The notes beneath the pieces are model-generated. The model was given only the letters and a program-made list of their open reading frames with translations. It was not told the origin of the DNA and made no database searches. The position numbers were made by a program, and so were the translations under genes. A DNA stretch of 35,390 bases from Eubacteriales bacterium. Its GTDB lineage: Bacteria; Bacillota; Clostridia; Lachnospirales; Lachnospiraceae. Shown here one piece after another: positions 25,283-32,772 of the stretch. Each line of letters starts with the position of its first letter. Position 1 is the stretch's first letter. The stretch lies in assembly GCA_030537135.1 (NCBI GenBank), contig JAUNOP010000032.1, positions 1-35,390 on the forward strand, in the 5' to 3' direction.

Positions 25283-26260
25283 TTATGCAGATTCTCTCTT
25301 TCTCAGGGTCACAGGAAATACGGTTCTCGCAGGAACCATTTTTCCCTCATTTATCTGCGTGAGCATGGCTATCGCCATCTCAGCCATTTCCTTCACCGGC
25401 TGACGAATAGTCGTAATGCCAGGAGTTGTCAGAGAAGCAATATTCTCATCATCAAAGCCCACAACCTTCATTTTTCCCGGCACATCGATTCCGCGCTGTC
25501 TGCACACCTGAATGACTTGCGCCGCAATCACGTCTGAGCTTGCAAATACGCCGTCTGTATCTGGATATTTTGTCAGCATATCCTCAATAACGCTATAATA
25601 ATTCATATCATCATAGATGGCCTGACGAGTTTCTATCTCCACATGAGATATCTCACTTTTGTCACAGGTATTCTTAAAGCCTGTCTTCCTCTGATCCGCT
25701 GGCATGGGGAGACTGGAAACTCCTCCGATATAGAGCAGATTCCTGCATCCCTGTTCAATCAGACATTGGGCGGCTATTTTTCCTCCGTGATAGTTATCGC
25801 ATTCAATTCCTGCTGTTCCATTGTCCAGAAAACGCTCGATTGTAATTAACGGACATCCCAGATGCTGAAATTTTTCTGTCTGAAAGGAGCCCGTACACAG
25901 AATCACTCCTGCTACGCGGTTGCTCTTGCACATCTCTATGCACTCTTCCTCCTTCTCATCCTTTCCCTTGGAATTAAACAAAAGAATTTTATATTTACTG
26001 TTATAAGCAGCCAGCTCCAGATTGCTGATTAATTTCGCAAAGTATGGATGTACCACATGGGGAACAATGACCCCAATGGTATTGCTGGTCTGTTTTGACA
26101 GAAAACGCGCCATCTCATTCGGCTGATAATTCAGCTCATCCATTACCTCATAAACGCGCTTTCTGGTTTTATCACTGATATAGCCTCTATTATTAAGCAC
26201 ACGCGAGACGGTTCCCACGGTGACGCCCGCTGTTTTTGCCACATCCTTTAAAGTAGCCAT
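25283..26260 (-). CDS. LacI/GalR-family transcriptional regulator (lacI-1)
   Basis: 325 residues: an N-terminal helix-turn-helix and hinge (MATLKDVAKTAGVTVGTVSRVLNNRG, then LNYQPNEMARFLS), followed by a periplasmic-binding-protein-like effector domain starting NTIGVIVPHV and ending TTIRQPVKEMAEMA. It lies directly upstream of the amylosucrase gene, which carries a matching operator, so it probably represses that gene and itself. The effector is likely a sugar but is not evident. Its own ribosome site is weak, and its start lies inside a 39-codon upstream ORF. Confidence 0.93.
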   Translation of the reverse strand: MATLKDVAKTAGVTVGTVSRVLNNRGYISDKTRKRVYEVMDELNYQPNEMARFLSKQTSNTIGVIVPHVVHPYFAKLISNLELAAYNSKYKILLFNSKGKDEKEEECIEMCKSNRVAGVILCTGSFQTEKFQHLGCPLITIERFLDNGTAGIECDNYHGGKIAAQCLIEQGCRNLLYIGGVSSLPMPADQRKTGFKNTCDKSEISHVEIETRQAIYDDMNYYSVIEDMLTKYPDTDGVFASSDVIAAQVIQVCRQRGIDVPGKMKVVGFDDENIASLTTPGITTIRQPVKEMAEMAIAMLTQINEGKMVPARTVFPVTLRKRESA

Positions 26261-26367
26261 ACTCTCACCGCCCTTTTTATCTGCGCATAGCTTTCAAGCG
26301 CTTCCCCCATGTCGGAACCTGCATAAAGTCCCTTATTTTTAAAGCTCCCCATCCTTTTTAATGTCAT
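26248..26367 (-). CDS. 39-residue leader ORF overlapping the lacI-1 start
   Basis: AGGAGG (26374-26379) is 6 nt before an ATG at 26367. The frame encodes 39 residues (beginning MTLKRMGSFKNKGLYAG) and stops 13 nt inside lacI-1, in another frame. The lacI-1 start itself has only a weak ribosome site, so the leader probably feeds ribosomes to it by coupling, or makes a small protein. I recognise no family for the peptide. Confidence 0.5.
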   Translation of the reverse strand: MTLKRMGSFKNKGLYAGSDMGEALESYAQIKRAVRVWLL

Positions 26368-26441
26368 TCCTTTCCTCCTATCAAACGGCTATTGGCAATA
26401 CCTACAGGGTGCGGCGTCCGTTTTCCTGATTTATTGATGTC

Positions 26442-26459
26442 TGATAACCGTTTATTATA
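26442..26459 (-). promoter_or_regulatory. lacI-1 promoter -10 box with an overlapping LacI-type operator
   Basis: The -10 box TATAAT (minus strand, 26454-26459) overlaps TGATAACCGTTTATTA (26442-26457), an imperfect palindrome with central CG. It agrees at 11 of 16 positions with the site at the amylosucrase promoter. No convincing -35 was found. This suggests self-repression. Confidence 0.5.
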
Positions 26460-26616
26460 TCCTATATTATACATTAAATTCTGAATTTTGTATACTACAA
26501 AAGTAAAAAAAATGAAATTTTACTTGTTTCTACAAATATCAAAAAAGCTTAAAAATATATCTCTTTTTCTCAATATCGCGAACTTTCCAAGCTTTGCTGC
26601 CAGGGACAGGCAGGTT

Positions 26617-26675
26617 GCTGTTTGCTGGCGCCGATTACAGCATTTCTATGCATCGCAAAGCGTATTGCTGTGAGC
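26617..26675 (+). repeat. Interspersed hairpin element upstream of the RelA-type operon
   Basis: It holds GCTGTTTGCTG (26617-26627), ACAGCA (26637-26642) and TGCTGTGAGC (26666-26675), the last two able to pair. The same words occur in the element at 28656-28695, partly in reverse. Apart from this, the lacI-1 control region and a TATGAT box near 26753, the 26261-26838 gap shows no supported gene. Confidence 0.45.
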
Positions 26676-26838
26676 GCAGTGAAGGATAACACAGGCAGAG
26701 GAATGCTCTGGAAAAATCTTAAGAAGCTATGGTCAAATCAAAAAATTCATGATATGATAAGGCTTAATGTTATGTTTTCCCCACTTCTGCTGACACAGCG
26801 GAAGCATTTTTCACAACATTAGTTTTTTCTACAAGAAG

Positions 26839-27759
26839 GTGAATTTCATGATTTACAATAAAAATGAATTTCTGAGGCACTTTGCGATTTCTCAGCAAGA
26901 GTTTGAAGCAGCGGACATGTCCTGGGAAGAGCTTATGGCCATAGCCAGCGATTATGAAAAGCGCATTCCCAGAATGCACCAGATTCGGGATCAGTTTATC
27001 CAGGAACTGATTAAAAACAAGGACGACCTGACTGGTCTTCATTCTTACCGAACCAGAGTCAAAACGCCGGAGCATCTCATAGAAAAAATCATACGCAAAC
27101 GCACAGAAAACTATCTGAAATACAGACACCTCACCAAGGATAATTATCTGAAGTTCGTTACCGATATTATCGGTATCCGCGGACTTCTTCTCTATCGGGA
27201 GGATTGGGTGATTTTCCATAAATATCTGATTTCTCATTTTGAAAACAATTCCAGCTATTATCTGTATGATTGTCTGGCAGATTACCGCCAGGATAAAGAC
27301 AGGTACATGGCTGAGCCGCCCAAAGTGCATATGCGTCCCGGAGATTTTGGGGATATTTATTCCGACTGGATTGCCAGCGACAATATCTTTGACCAGAAGC
27401 ATTATCGTTCTGTACATTATATTCTGAAATACGAGGGAATTTATGTGGAGGTTCAGGTACGTACTCTTTTTGAGGAGGGATGGGGAGAAATTGACCATCA
27501 CATTGTCTATCCCTATAAAAAGACAGACCCTATGCTCACCGAGTTTTCCGAGCTTTTAAACCGTCTGGCAGGCATGGGAGATGAGATGGCTTCCTTTTAC
27601 AAGCGCCTGCAGCGAGTATCCAGCGAAAATTTCCTGGATAAGAAAAGTACTGTAGACCTGAGAAAGGATTATCAATTTGAACAAAAGCGTTTCACTCCTG
27701 TGGATTTGAAGGAAATCAAGACCATCCAGGATGCCATCCATACAATTATTACAAAATAA
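26839..27759 (+). CDS. RelA/SpoT-domain (p)ppGpp synthetase-like protein
   Basis: A 306-residue protein with one RelA/SpoT synthetase domain and no HD hydrolase, TGS or ACT domain, so it is of the small alarmone synthetase kind. Seen: RVKTPEHLIEKI (70-81), FVTDIIGIRGLLLY (D106, R111), HYRSVHYIL (185-193), and VEVQVRTLFEEGWGEIDHHI (E201, Q203, R205, E214, H217). These are the ATP- and GTP-handling motifs, so it is probably active. N-terminal (about 60) and C-terminal (about 75) extensions are larger than in RelP/RelQ. It is followed 13 nt later by two small genes. It may tune growth, or act as a toxSAS-type toxin; the sequence does not decide. Confidence 0.85.
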   Translation: MNFMIYNKNEFLRHFAISQQEFEAADMSWEELMAIASDYEKRIPRMHQIRDQFIQELIKNKDDLTGLHSYRTRVKTPEHLIEKIIRKRTENYLKYRHLTKDNYLKFVTDIIGIRGLLLYREDWVIFHKYLISHFENNSSYYLYDCLADYRQDKDRYMAEPPKVHMRPGDFGDIYSDWIASDNIFDQKHYRSVHYILKYEGIYVEVQVRTLFEEGWGEIDHHIVYPYKKTDPMLTEFSELLNRLAGMGDEMASFYKRLQRVSSENFLDKKSTVDLRKDYQFEQKRFTPVDLKEIKTIQDAIHTIITK

Positions 27760-27772
27760 GGAGGAACCTGCC

Positions 27773-27994
27773 ATGTATGCTGCAAACGGAATTCCAAAGG
27801 AAGCTCTGGAGTCTGCTGACCGGATGCTTTCCAAGGTAAAGAAAGGACAGATTCGCCAGCATCTGATGGGAGACAGCTCTCAGGTGCGCCACGGCACAAT
27901 TGAAGACCAGCGTGTGGAGGATTATTGTAATTTTCTCAAGACAAAGCTATGCTATGAAATTCTGAGTTTGAAGGGGAATGAGATTTATGAATAA
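27773..27994 (+). CDS. 73-residue protein of unknown function, second gene of the RelA-type operon
   Basis: I do not recognise it. AAGGAGG overlaps the end of the synthetase gene and stands before the ATG at 27773. The protein is polar and probably helical, with MLSKVKKGQIRQHLMG and EDQRVEDYCNFLKTKL, two cysteines, and no membrane segment. It overlaps the next gene by 8 bp, so the three genes are surely co-translated. Its small size and position would suit a regulator or an antitoxin of the synthetase, but that is only inference. Confidence 0.7.
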   Translation: MYAANGIPKEALESADRMLSKVKKGQIRQHLMGDSSQVRHGTIEDQRVEDYCNFLKTKLCYEILSLKGNEIYE

Positions 27995-28538
27995 TATTGA
28001 AGGCATTTATCTGAACTATGACCGCATTCTGGCTGAATTTTCTGAGGAGGTCATCCAGAGCCGGTATGCTTTTCTGTACAAGGAATGTCTGTATTTTCTG
28101 GACAGCCTTGGACTGCACAGCCAGGTGCGCATTGACGAAACGATTCTCATGCACATGGTCCTTGATTATTTCTGCGATGTATCCAGACTAAAGAAATTCC
28201 ACAAGATTTACCATATCAATGAAATCAAGGTGATTTCCTATGAAACCTACTGGCTGCTTCGCAGAAAGCCCCTGCAGGTTCTAAAGGATGAGCCTCACGA
28301 TGATTTTCTATCCTTTATTAACGAGAAATTCGCATTCAGCCGTATTGCTTCTTTTCTCATGAAAAAGCAGGGAAACCTGACGCTCAATGACAGCGACAAA
28401 AAGTCCTTTATGAATTATCTGGATACTCTGTATTATTTTCTCAAATACCGCCAGTACGACCCCCAGATGCTGGAATTGATGATTCTTGGCTTCCGTGCAG
28501 GCGAGCTTCTTGGCAAAAGCACTAAGCCTGCGCCCTGA
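27987..28538 (+). CDS. 183-residue protein of unknown function, third gene of the RelA-type operon
   Basis: I do not recognise the family. I prefer the ATG at 27987 (MNNIEGIYLNY): AGGGG lies at a workable distance, whereas the ATG at 27978 is too close to it. The protein is soluble and looks mostly helical, rich in aromatic and charged residues (YAFLYKECLYFLDSLG, FCDVSRLKKFHKIYH, SFMNYLDTLYYFLKYRQYD). No catalytic motif is visible. It ends 12 nt before a terminator hairpin. The overlapping gene order with the synthetase implies a shared job. Confidence 0.75.
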   Translation: MNNIEGIYLNYDRILAEFSEEVIQSRYAFLYKECLYFLDSLGLHSQVRIDETILMHMVLDYFCDVSRLKKFHKIYHINEIKVISYETYWLLRRKPLQVLKDEPHDDFLSFINEKFAFSRIASFLMKKQGNLTLNDSDKKSFMNYLDTLYYFLKYRQYDPQMLELMILGFRAGELLGKSTKPAP

Positions 28539-28549
28539 CAGCTATTTTT

Positions 28550-28582
28550 GAGCTGAGACAAAGCGTCTCAGCTCATTTTTTC
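28550..28582 (+). terminator. Terminator of the RelA-type operon
   Basis: GAGCTGAGAC (28550-28559) and GTCTCAGCTC (28565-28574) form a perfect 10-bp stem with a 5-nt loop, followed by six Ts. Confidence 0.92.
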
Positions 28583-28655
28583 GCGATAGACCCGGAAAAT
28601 GGCTGCCATGCCCGCGACGCGAAGCTAGTCCTTTGGGACATAAGCAGACATTTGA

Positions 28656-28695
28656 CGGACAACAGACAGCAAACAGCTTTGCTGTGAGCTGTCCG
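28656..28695. repeat. Hairpin element downstream of the RelA-type operon
   Basis: ACAGCAAA (28666-28673) and TTTGCTGT (28678-28685) form an 8-bp perfect stem. A symmetrical 5-nt internal loop and an outer stem CGGAC/GTCCG extend it. It shares TGCTGTGAGC and a reversed GCTGTTTGCTG with the element at 26617-26675. The rest of 28583-28717 is GC-rich and shows no gene. Confidence 0.5.
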
Positions 28696-28717
28696 CGGTA
28701 TCGCGCGGATAGAGAAA

Positions 28718-29803
28718 CTATTCATAGAGATAAGAACAGCTCTCCCGTTCTATTAACCGACAGGGAAGCTCCAAACGCACATTTTCCTCATGTCGTTTGT
28801 TCTTCCGATCCAGCAGCAGCATGAGAGCCAGATGGCTCATCTCCTTCTTTGGAATGTGAATCGTGGTGAGCATTGGCGAGGTATATTGTGAAGCACGAAT
28901 ATTGTCAATGGAAATAACAGAAGGCACATACCCTCTCTTTCTATTTTTCTTTAAAGCCTGCAGGACTCCAAGCGCAGTACTGTCGTTTGCACAAAAAACA
29001 GCGGTTGGCTGATTAGATTTCTCCATGATTGTCTGCATGACCTGGAAGCCCTCCTCCTGCGTCTGGTTTGTAGGATGAATATTGGAATGGTTCAGAGGAA
29101 GCCTGTGATTTAAGAGAGCCTGATAGTATCCAACATACCGTGCCTCATAGGTGCAGTCTCCAATATAGGCAATATTCTTATGTCCCAGAGAAATCAAATA
29201 TTCCATGGCTTTCCCGGCAGCTGTTGCTCCATTGCATACCACTTCATCATATTCATAGTCTGTGGGGTTCCGGTCAATTCCGGCAATACAGGAATACCGT
29301 CTTCGCAAAATGGATATCATATTAGAAGGACATTTTCCCAAAATAATTAATCCTGTATTCTCTTTACAAGAGAGCGTACAGGATTCCAGACTGGAAGACC
29401 TGACAGAACCCTTTGTATCGGATTGATAAGGGATGCGTCCGCCATTTTCCGAAGAATGTATCAGCTTCACCACGTCCACAGAGTGAAGAACCTCCCCCAG
29501 CAGGCAGCCTGATAAAAGCAGCTCTTCTTTTATATGCTGAAACAGCTCCAGAAAAAATACATCCTTGTCAAGAGAGTCAAAGCGAGTCAAAAAAACATCC
29601 ACAACATATGGTACTTTATCTGTAGAAACTCCCAGACGCAGATTCCTCGCTGTGGTATTTGGAACATAATGAAGCCTGGCTGCTGTTTCCCAGATTCTCT
29701 CTTCCAATCCAGAATGATTGCAGCGGTGTTCTGGATGATTCAATACTCTTGATACAGTGGAAACAGAGGTTCCGGTTAATCTTGCAATTTCTTTTAATGA
29801 CAT
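28718..29803 (-). CDS. LacI/GalR-family transcriptional regulator (lacI-2)
   Basis: 361 residues, a little long for the family. The helix-turn-helix MSLKEIARLTGTSVSTVSRVL is followed by the hinge LHYVPNTTARNLRLG and a ligand-binding domain ending MLTTIHIPKKEMSHLALMLL. The extra length lies in an insertion around residues 95-145 that includes HSSENGGRIP. It is divergent from the ABC importer, and two matching operator-like sites lie in the shared intergenic region, so it likely controls both. The effector is not evident. Confidence 0.92.
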   Translation of the reverse strand: MSLKEIARLTGTSVSTVSRVLNHPEHRCNHSGLEERIWETAARLHYVPNTTARNLRLGVSTDKVPYVVDVFLTRFDSLDKDVFFLELFQHIKEELLLSGCLLGEVLHSVDVVKLIHSSENGGRIPYQSDTKGSVRSSSLESCTLSCKENTGLIILGKCPSNMISILRRRYSCIAGIDRNPTDYEYDEVVCNGATAAGKAMEYLISLGHKNIAYIGDCTYEARYVGYYQALLNHRLPLNHSNIHPTNQTQEEGFQVMQTIMEKSNQPTAVFCANDSTALGVLQALKKNRKRGYVPSVISIDNIRASQYTSPMLTTIHIPKKEMSHLALMLLLDRKNKRHEENVRLELPCRLIERESCSYLYE

Positions 29804-29828
29804 AGGGTCTTTTTCCTTTCCTGCAAAA

Positions 29829-29844
29829 ATGCAATCGTTTTCAT
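29829..29844. promoter_or_regulatory. LacI-type operator, copy 1
   Basis: ATGCAATCGTTTTCAT, a 16-bp palindrome-like site with central CG, lies in the leader of lacI-2. It also fits the general catabolite (cre) pattern, so CcpA is an alternative binder. It agrees with copy 2 (30008-30023, opposite orientation in part) at 13 of 16 positions. Confidence 0.6.
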
Positions 29845-29867
29845 TTATAAATCAAAAATTTTCATAT

Positions 29868-29921
29868 GCAAGTCCCTCGCCCACCGCTTATTTCTCTGCA
29901 AAATTGAAGCAGGGGACTTGC
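29868..29921 (-). other. Long inverted repeat in the lacI-2 leader
   Basis: GCAAGTCCC (29868-29876) and GGGACTTGC (29913-29921) are exact inverted copies 36 nt apart, with further pairing inside (GCA/TGC blocks). They lie in the roughly 125-nt leader of lacI-2. No T run follows on the minus strand, so this is a structured leader rather than a clear terminator. Confidence 0.5.
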
Positions 29922-29934
29922 TTGATTTGGTTCA

Positions 29935-29963
29935 AATATAGCATAATCGCACATTCCAATCAA
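29935..29963 (-). promoter_or_regulatory. Promoter of lacI-2
   Basis: Minus strand: TTGATT (29958-29963), a 17-nt spacer and TATATT (29935-29940). An overlapping TTGACT is 6 nt upstream. The predicted leader of about 125 nt includes the inverted repeat and operator copy 1. Confidence 0.65.
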
Positions 29964-30007
29964 AGTCAAGCGGAAATTCGCACTCCGCTTTGCTGCTTGC
30001 TTGGTAC

Positions 30008-30023
30008 GTGAAATTGTTTTCAT
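30008..30023. promoter_or_regulatory. LacI-type operator, copy 2
   Basis: GTGAAATTGTTTTCAT; its reverse complement matches ATGAAAACGATTGCAT at 13 of 16 positions. It is upstream of the ABC genes. A repressor bound to both copies, 179 bp apart, could loop the divergent region. I could not find a convincing promoter for the ABC genes between 30024 and 30160. Confidence 0.5.
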
Positions 30024-30160
30024 TTTCAGCTGTTTCTTTCAAAAAAAGAAAAGGGTAAAATATAAGAAACTTACAATTATACGATGATATCAGGATCAAA
30101 ATACCTTTTCCCCCATCATCATACGATTGTTGAATCATAAATAGTTCAAGGAAAGGAAGT

Positions 30161-30196
30161 ATGGGAAATTTCTCATACAAAGGCAAAGACAAATGA
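30161..30196 (+). CDS. 11-residue leader ORF overlapping the ABC substrate-binding gene
   Basis: AAGGAAAGGAAG stands directly before this ATG, and the frame encodes MGNFSYKGKDK. Its TGA overlaps the ATG of the next gene (ATGA, 30193-30196). The substrate-binding gene has no ribosome site of its own, so it is probably reached by ribosomes ending this leader. No codon run typical of attenuators is present. Confidence 0.45.
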   Translation: MGNFSYKGKDK

Positions 30197-31158
30197 AAGC
30201 ATGGAAAAAATGGATACTGCCCCTGTTTATGCTCTCTGCCCTGACTGGCTGCGGCAAAGAAAAGCAGACAGCCCAAATGCATATCGGCTATTTTAATAAT
30301 GTCACTCACCCACAGGCCTTACTCATGAAATCTGAAGGAAGTCTTCAAGAGCAAATCGGGGACGACATATCCGTAACCTGGACAGCCTTTAACGCAGGTC
30401 CTGCCGAGGTAGAGGCGCTGTTTGCCGGAGATATTGATATTGGATATATTGGTCCGGTTCCTGCCATCAGTGCAAACGTAAAATCCCAGGGAGATGTGGT
30501 AATCCTGTCCGGTGCCACAAAGGGCGGCGCTGTTCTGGTTACAAGAGAAGACTCCAATATCAGCAGTGTGGAGGCTTTATCCCAAAAGACTATTGCCATC
30601 CCACAAATTGGAAACACACAGCATTTATGCCTTTTGGAGCTTTTGAAGGAAAATGATTTAAAGCCCGTCACTGCTGGAGGAGATGTCACTGTCAGTGCCG
30701 TCACAAACGCAGATGTTGCCAATATGATGGAGCGCGGAGATATTGACGCTGCCCTTGTGCCAGAGCCCTGGGGCGCTACTTTGCTGGAACAGGGAGCAGA
30801 GCTTTTGCTTGACTATGATGAAATCTACATGCAAGGAACCTATGATGTGGCAGTCGTGGTCGTAAGAAAAGAATTCCTGGAAACCAGCCCAGAGCTGGTA
30901 GAAGCCTTCCTAAAGGAGCATGAGACTGCCACCAGAAAGATAAATGAGGAAAGAGAAGCCACCCTGCAGACAATCAACACAGAACTCCAAAGTGCCACAG
31001 GAAAATCCTTAAGTGAGGCCATCATAACACAGGCGTTTGAACGCATTCAGGTCTCAACAGAGTTAAATAAGGATTCTATCATGGGCTTTGCGTCCATCAG
31101 CCAGGAGGAAGGATTTATCAAAGAGGCTCCTGATGAAGAAAAATTATTTGCACAGTAG
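30193..31158 (+). CDS. ABC importer substrate-binding lipoprotein (SsuA/TauA/NrtA type)
   Basis: 321 residues. The signal peptide ends in the lipobox ALTGC, so C20 is lipidated and the protein is anchored on the outer face of the membrane. The mature part has the NMT1/SsuA-like fold: IGYFNNVTHPQALL, the ligand-loop FNAGPAEVEALFAGDIDIGYIGPVPA, IAIPQIGNTQ, and DIDAALVPEPWGATLL. Relatives bind aliphatic sulfonates, taurine, nitrate or pyrimidine precursors; the substrate here cannot be read from sequence. It lacks a clear ribosome site and follows an 11-codon leader ORF. It heads a three-gene importer operon divergent from lacI-2. Confidence 0.9.
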   Translation: MKAWKKWILPLFMLSALTGCGKEKQTAQMHIGYFNNVTHPQALLMKSEGSLQEQIGDDISVTWTAFNAGPAEVEALFAGDIDIGYIGPVPAISANVKSQGDVVILSGATKGGAVLVTREDSNISSVEALSQKTIAIPQIGNTQHLCLLELLKENDLKPVTAGGDVTVSAVTNADVANMMERGDIDAALVPEPWGATLLEQGAELLLDYDEIYMQGTYDVAVVVVRKEFLETSPELVEAFLKEHETATRKINEEREATLQTINTELQSATGKSLSEAIITQAFERIQVSTELNKDSIMGFASISQEEGFIKEAPDEEKLFAQ

Positions 31159-31179
31159 GCTCTCAGAGGGGAAATCATT

Positions 31180-31923
31180 ATGTCATTGGAAATAAAAAAT
31201 GTTTGTATGAAGTTCGGAAGCAGCGAAAATGCTGTTTTAAACGAAATCAGTCTCTGCATAGACCCTGGAGAATTCGTGTGTATTGTCGGAGCCTCTGGCT
31301 GCGGCAAAAGCACACTGCTGAATCTGATTGCCGGTCTGCTTACCCCTACCAGCGGTGAAATTCTGCTGGACGGAAGGAAAATAACAGGGCCGGGGGCAGA
31401 GCGAACCGTTATGTTTCAGGAGCATGGTCTATATCCATGGCTGAATGTCATTGACAATGTAAAATTCGGCATGAAGCTGGCGGGCATCCCCAGGAAAGAG
31501 CAGGAAGAAAGAGCCGTCCACTATCTAAAAATGGTCAACCTGCTGGAATATCGAAATTACCCGATTCATCAGATATCTGGCGGAATGCGGCAGAGAACAG
31601 CTCTTGCCCGGGCATTAACCATGGATTCCTCCATTCTTCTTATGGACGAACCCTTTTCTGCCCTGGACAAGCAGACCTCCAACAAGCTCCGTGAGGAGCT
31701 GCAGCGTATATGGATGGAAACCAAACGAACCATTTTGTTTATTACCCACAGCGTGGAGGAAGCTGTTTATCTGGGGGACCGCGTTGTAGTGCTTTCTGCT
31801 GATGCCCAAAAAAGCGCTCATGTCATAGACATTAGCCTGGAGCGCCCCAGACACGTATATTCGCCGCAGTTTGTAGAATTGCGGCATCAGATATTGGAGG
31901 AAATCCGAGGGGAGGCATTTTAA
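31180..31923 (+). CDS. ABC importer ATPase (SsuB/TauB type)
   Basis: 247 residues, a single cytoplasmic nucleotide-binding domain. Walker A GASGCGKST (37-45), the Q loop MFQEHGLYPW, the signature QISGGMRQRTALARAL, Walker B ILLMDEPFSALD and the switch His in FITHSVEEAVYLGDRV are all intact. It lies 21 nt after the binding-protein gene, with GAGGGGA before its ATG, and abuts the permease gene. Confidence 0.94.
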   Translation: MSLEIKNVCMKFGSSENAVLNEISLCIDPGEFVCIVGASGCGKSTLLNLIAGLLTPTSGEILLDGRKITGPGAERTVMFQEHGLYPWLNVIDNVKFGMKLAGIPRKEQEERAVHYLKMVNLLEYRNYPIHQISGGMRQRTALARALTMDSSILLMDEPFSALDKQTSNKLREELQRIWMETKRTILFITHSVEEAVYLGDRVVVLSADAQKSAHVIDISLERPRHVYSPQFVELRHQILEEIRGEAF

Positions 31924-32694
31924 ATGAGTACAATTATCTTCTTATGTCTGTTGGTTCTGGTATGGCAGGTTTTTTATTGGATTGGCGTGGATGTTTTCAT
32001 GCTGCTCAAGCCCTATGCGGTTCCTTCACCTCTTGGTGTCTGGGAGCGCTTTATAGAGCTTTGCAGCAATGGAACTTTGTGGGAGGCTATCGGCCATTCC
32101 CTTCTAAGAGGCATGGCAGGCTATGCCATTGCTATTGTGATTGGAGTAGTGCTTGGTCTCTTGATTAATCACTTTCGTTACCTTCAGAAGAATCTAAAGC
32201 CCTTTATATTAGGTGTCCAGACCCTTCCGAGCGTCTGCTGGGTTCCTTTCTCGATTCTATGGTTCGGTCTTTCCACACAGGCCATTCTGTTTGTTGTTGT
32301 TATGGGTTCTGCCTTTAGTATTGCCATTTCCGTGGACAATGCAATTAAGAATGTACCTCCTATTTATATAAAAGCAGCTCTTACCATGGGTGCCAAAAAG
32401 CAGCAGCTGTATTGGCATGTCATTCTTCCGGCCAGCCTGCCTGAGCTGCTCTCTGGTCTCAAGCAGGGCTGGTCCTTTGCCTGGAGAGCTCTGATGTCAG
32501 GAGAGGTCATGACAACCTCTATAGGACTGGGACAGACCTTGATTATGGGACGGGATTTGGCAGATATCAATCAGGTCACACTAGTCATGCTGGTTATTAT
32601 CCTCGTGGGAATCCTGATTGACAAATGTATCTTTTCTGTGATTGAGAAGCGCCTCCTCACAAAAAGAGGTTTGTGGGAGACCAGGCAGCTCTGA
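31924..32694 (+). CDS. ABC importer permease (SsuC/TauC type)
   Basis: 256 residues with about six membrane helices. The EAA-like coupling loop AALTMGAKKQQLYWHVILPASLPELLSGLKQG is typical of binding-protein-dependent permeases of the nitrate/sulfonate group. The N-terminal segment (about 1-17) is a membrane helix, and TLPSVCWVPFSILWFG is the conserved block of the family. Its ATG follows the ATPase stop with no gap, with a ribosome site inside the upstream gene. It is the last gene before the mobile element. No plus-strand terminator was found. Confidence 0.92.
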   Translation: MSTIIFLCLLVLVWQVFYWIGVDVFMLLKPYAVPSPLGVWERFIELCSNGTLWEAIGHSLLRGMAGYAIAIVIGVVLGLLINHFRYLQKNLKPFILGVQTLPSVCWVPFSILWFGLSTQAILFVVVMGSAFSIAISVDNAIKNVPPIYIKAALTMGAKKQQLYWHVILPASLPELLSGLKQGWSFAWRALMSGEVMTTSIGLGQTLIMGRDLADINQVTLVMLVIILVGILIDKCIFSVIEKRLLTKRGLWETRQL

Positions 32695-32772
32695 ATAATC
32701 TGCCAGCAAACAATTACTTTCTCTCATCTTTTTCTTTCATCATTGCTCTTAAGATTTTCCAGCTTTATGCGC

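Noticed and set aside
26488-26822. Two short plus-strand frames upstream of the alarmone synthetase
   Set aside because: Neither has a ribosome site or family resemblance, and they run through the hairpin element and AT-rich promoter region.
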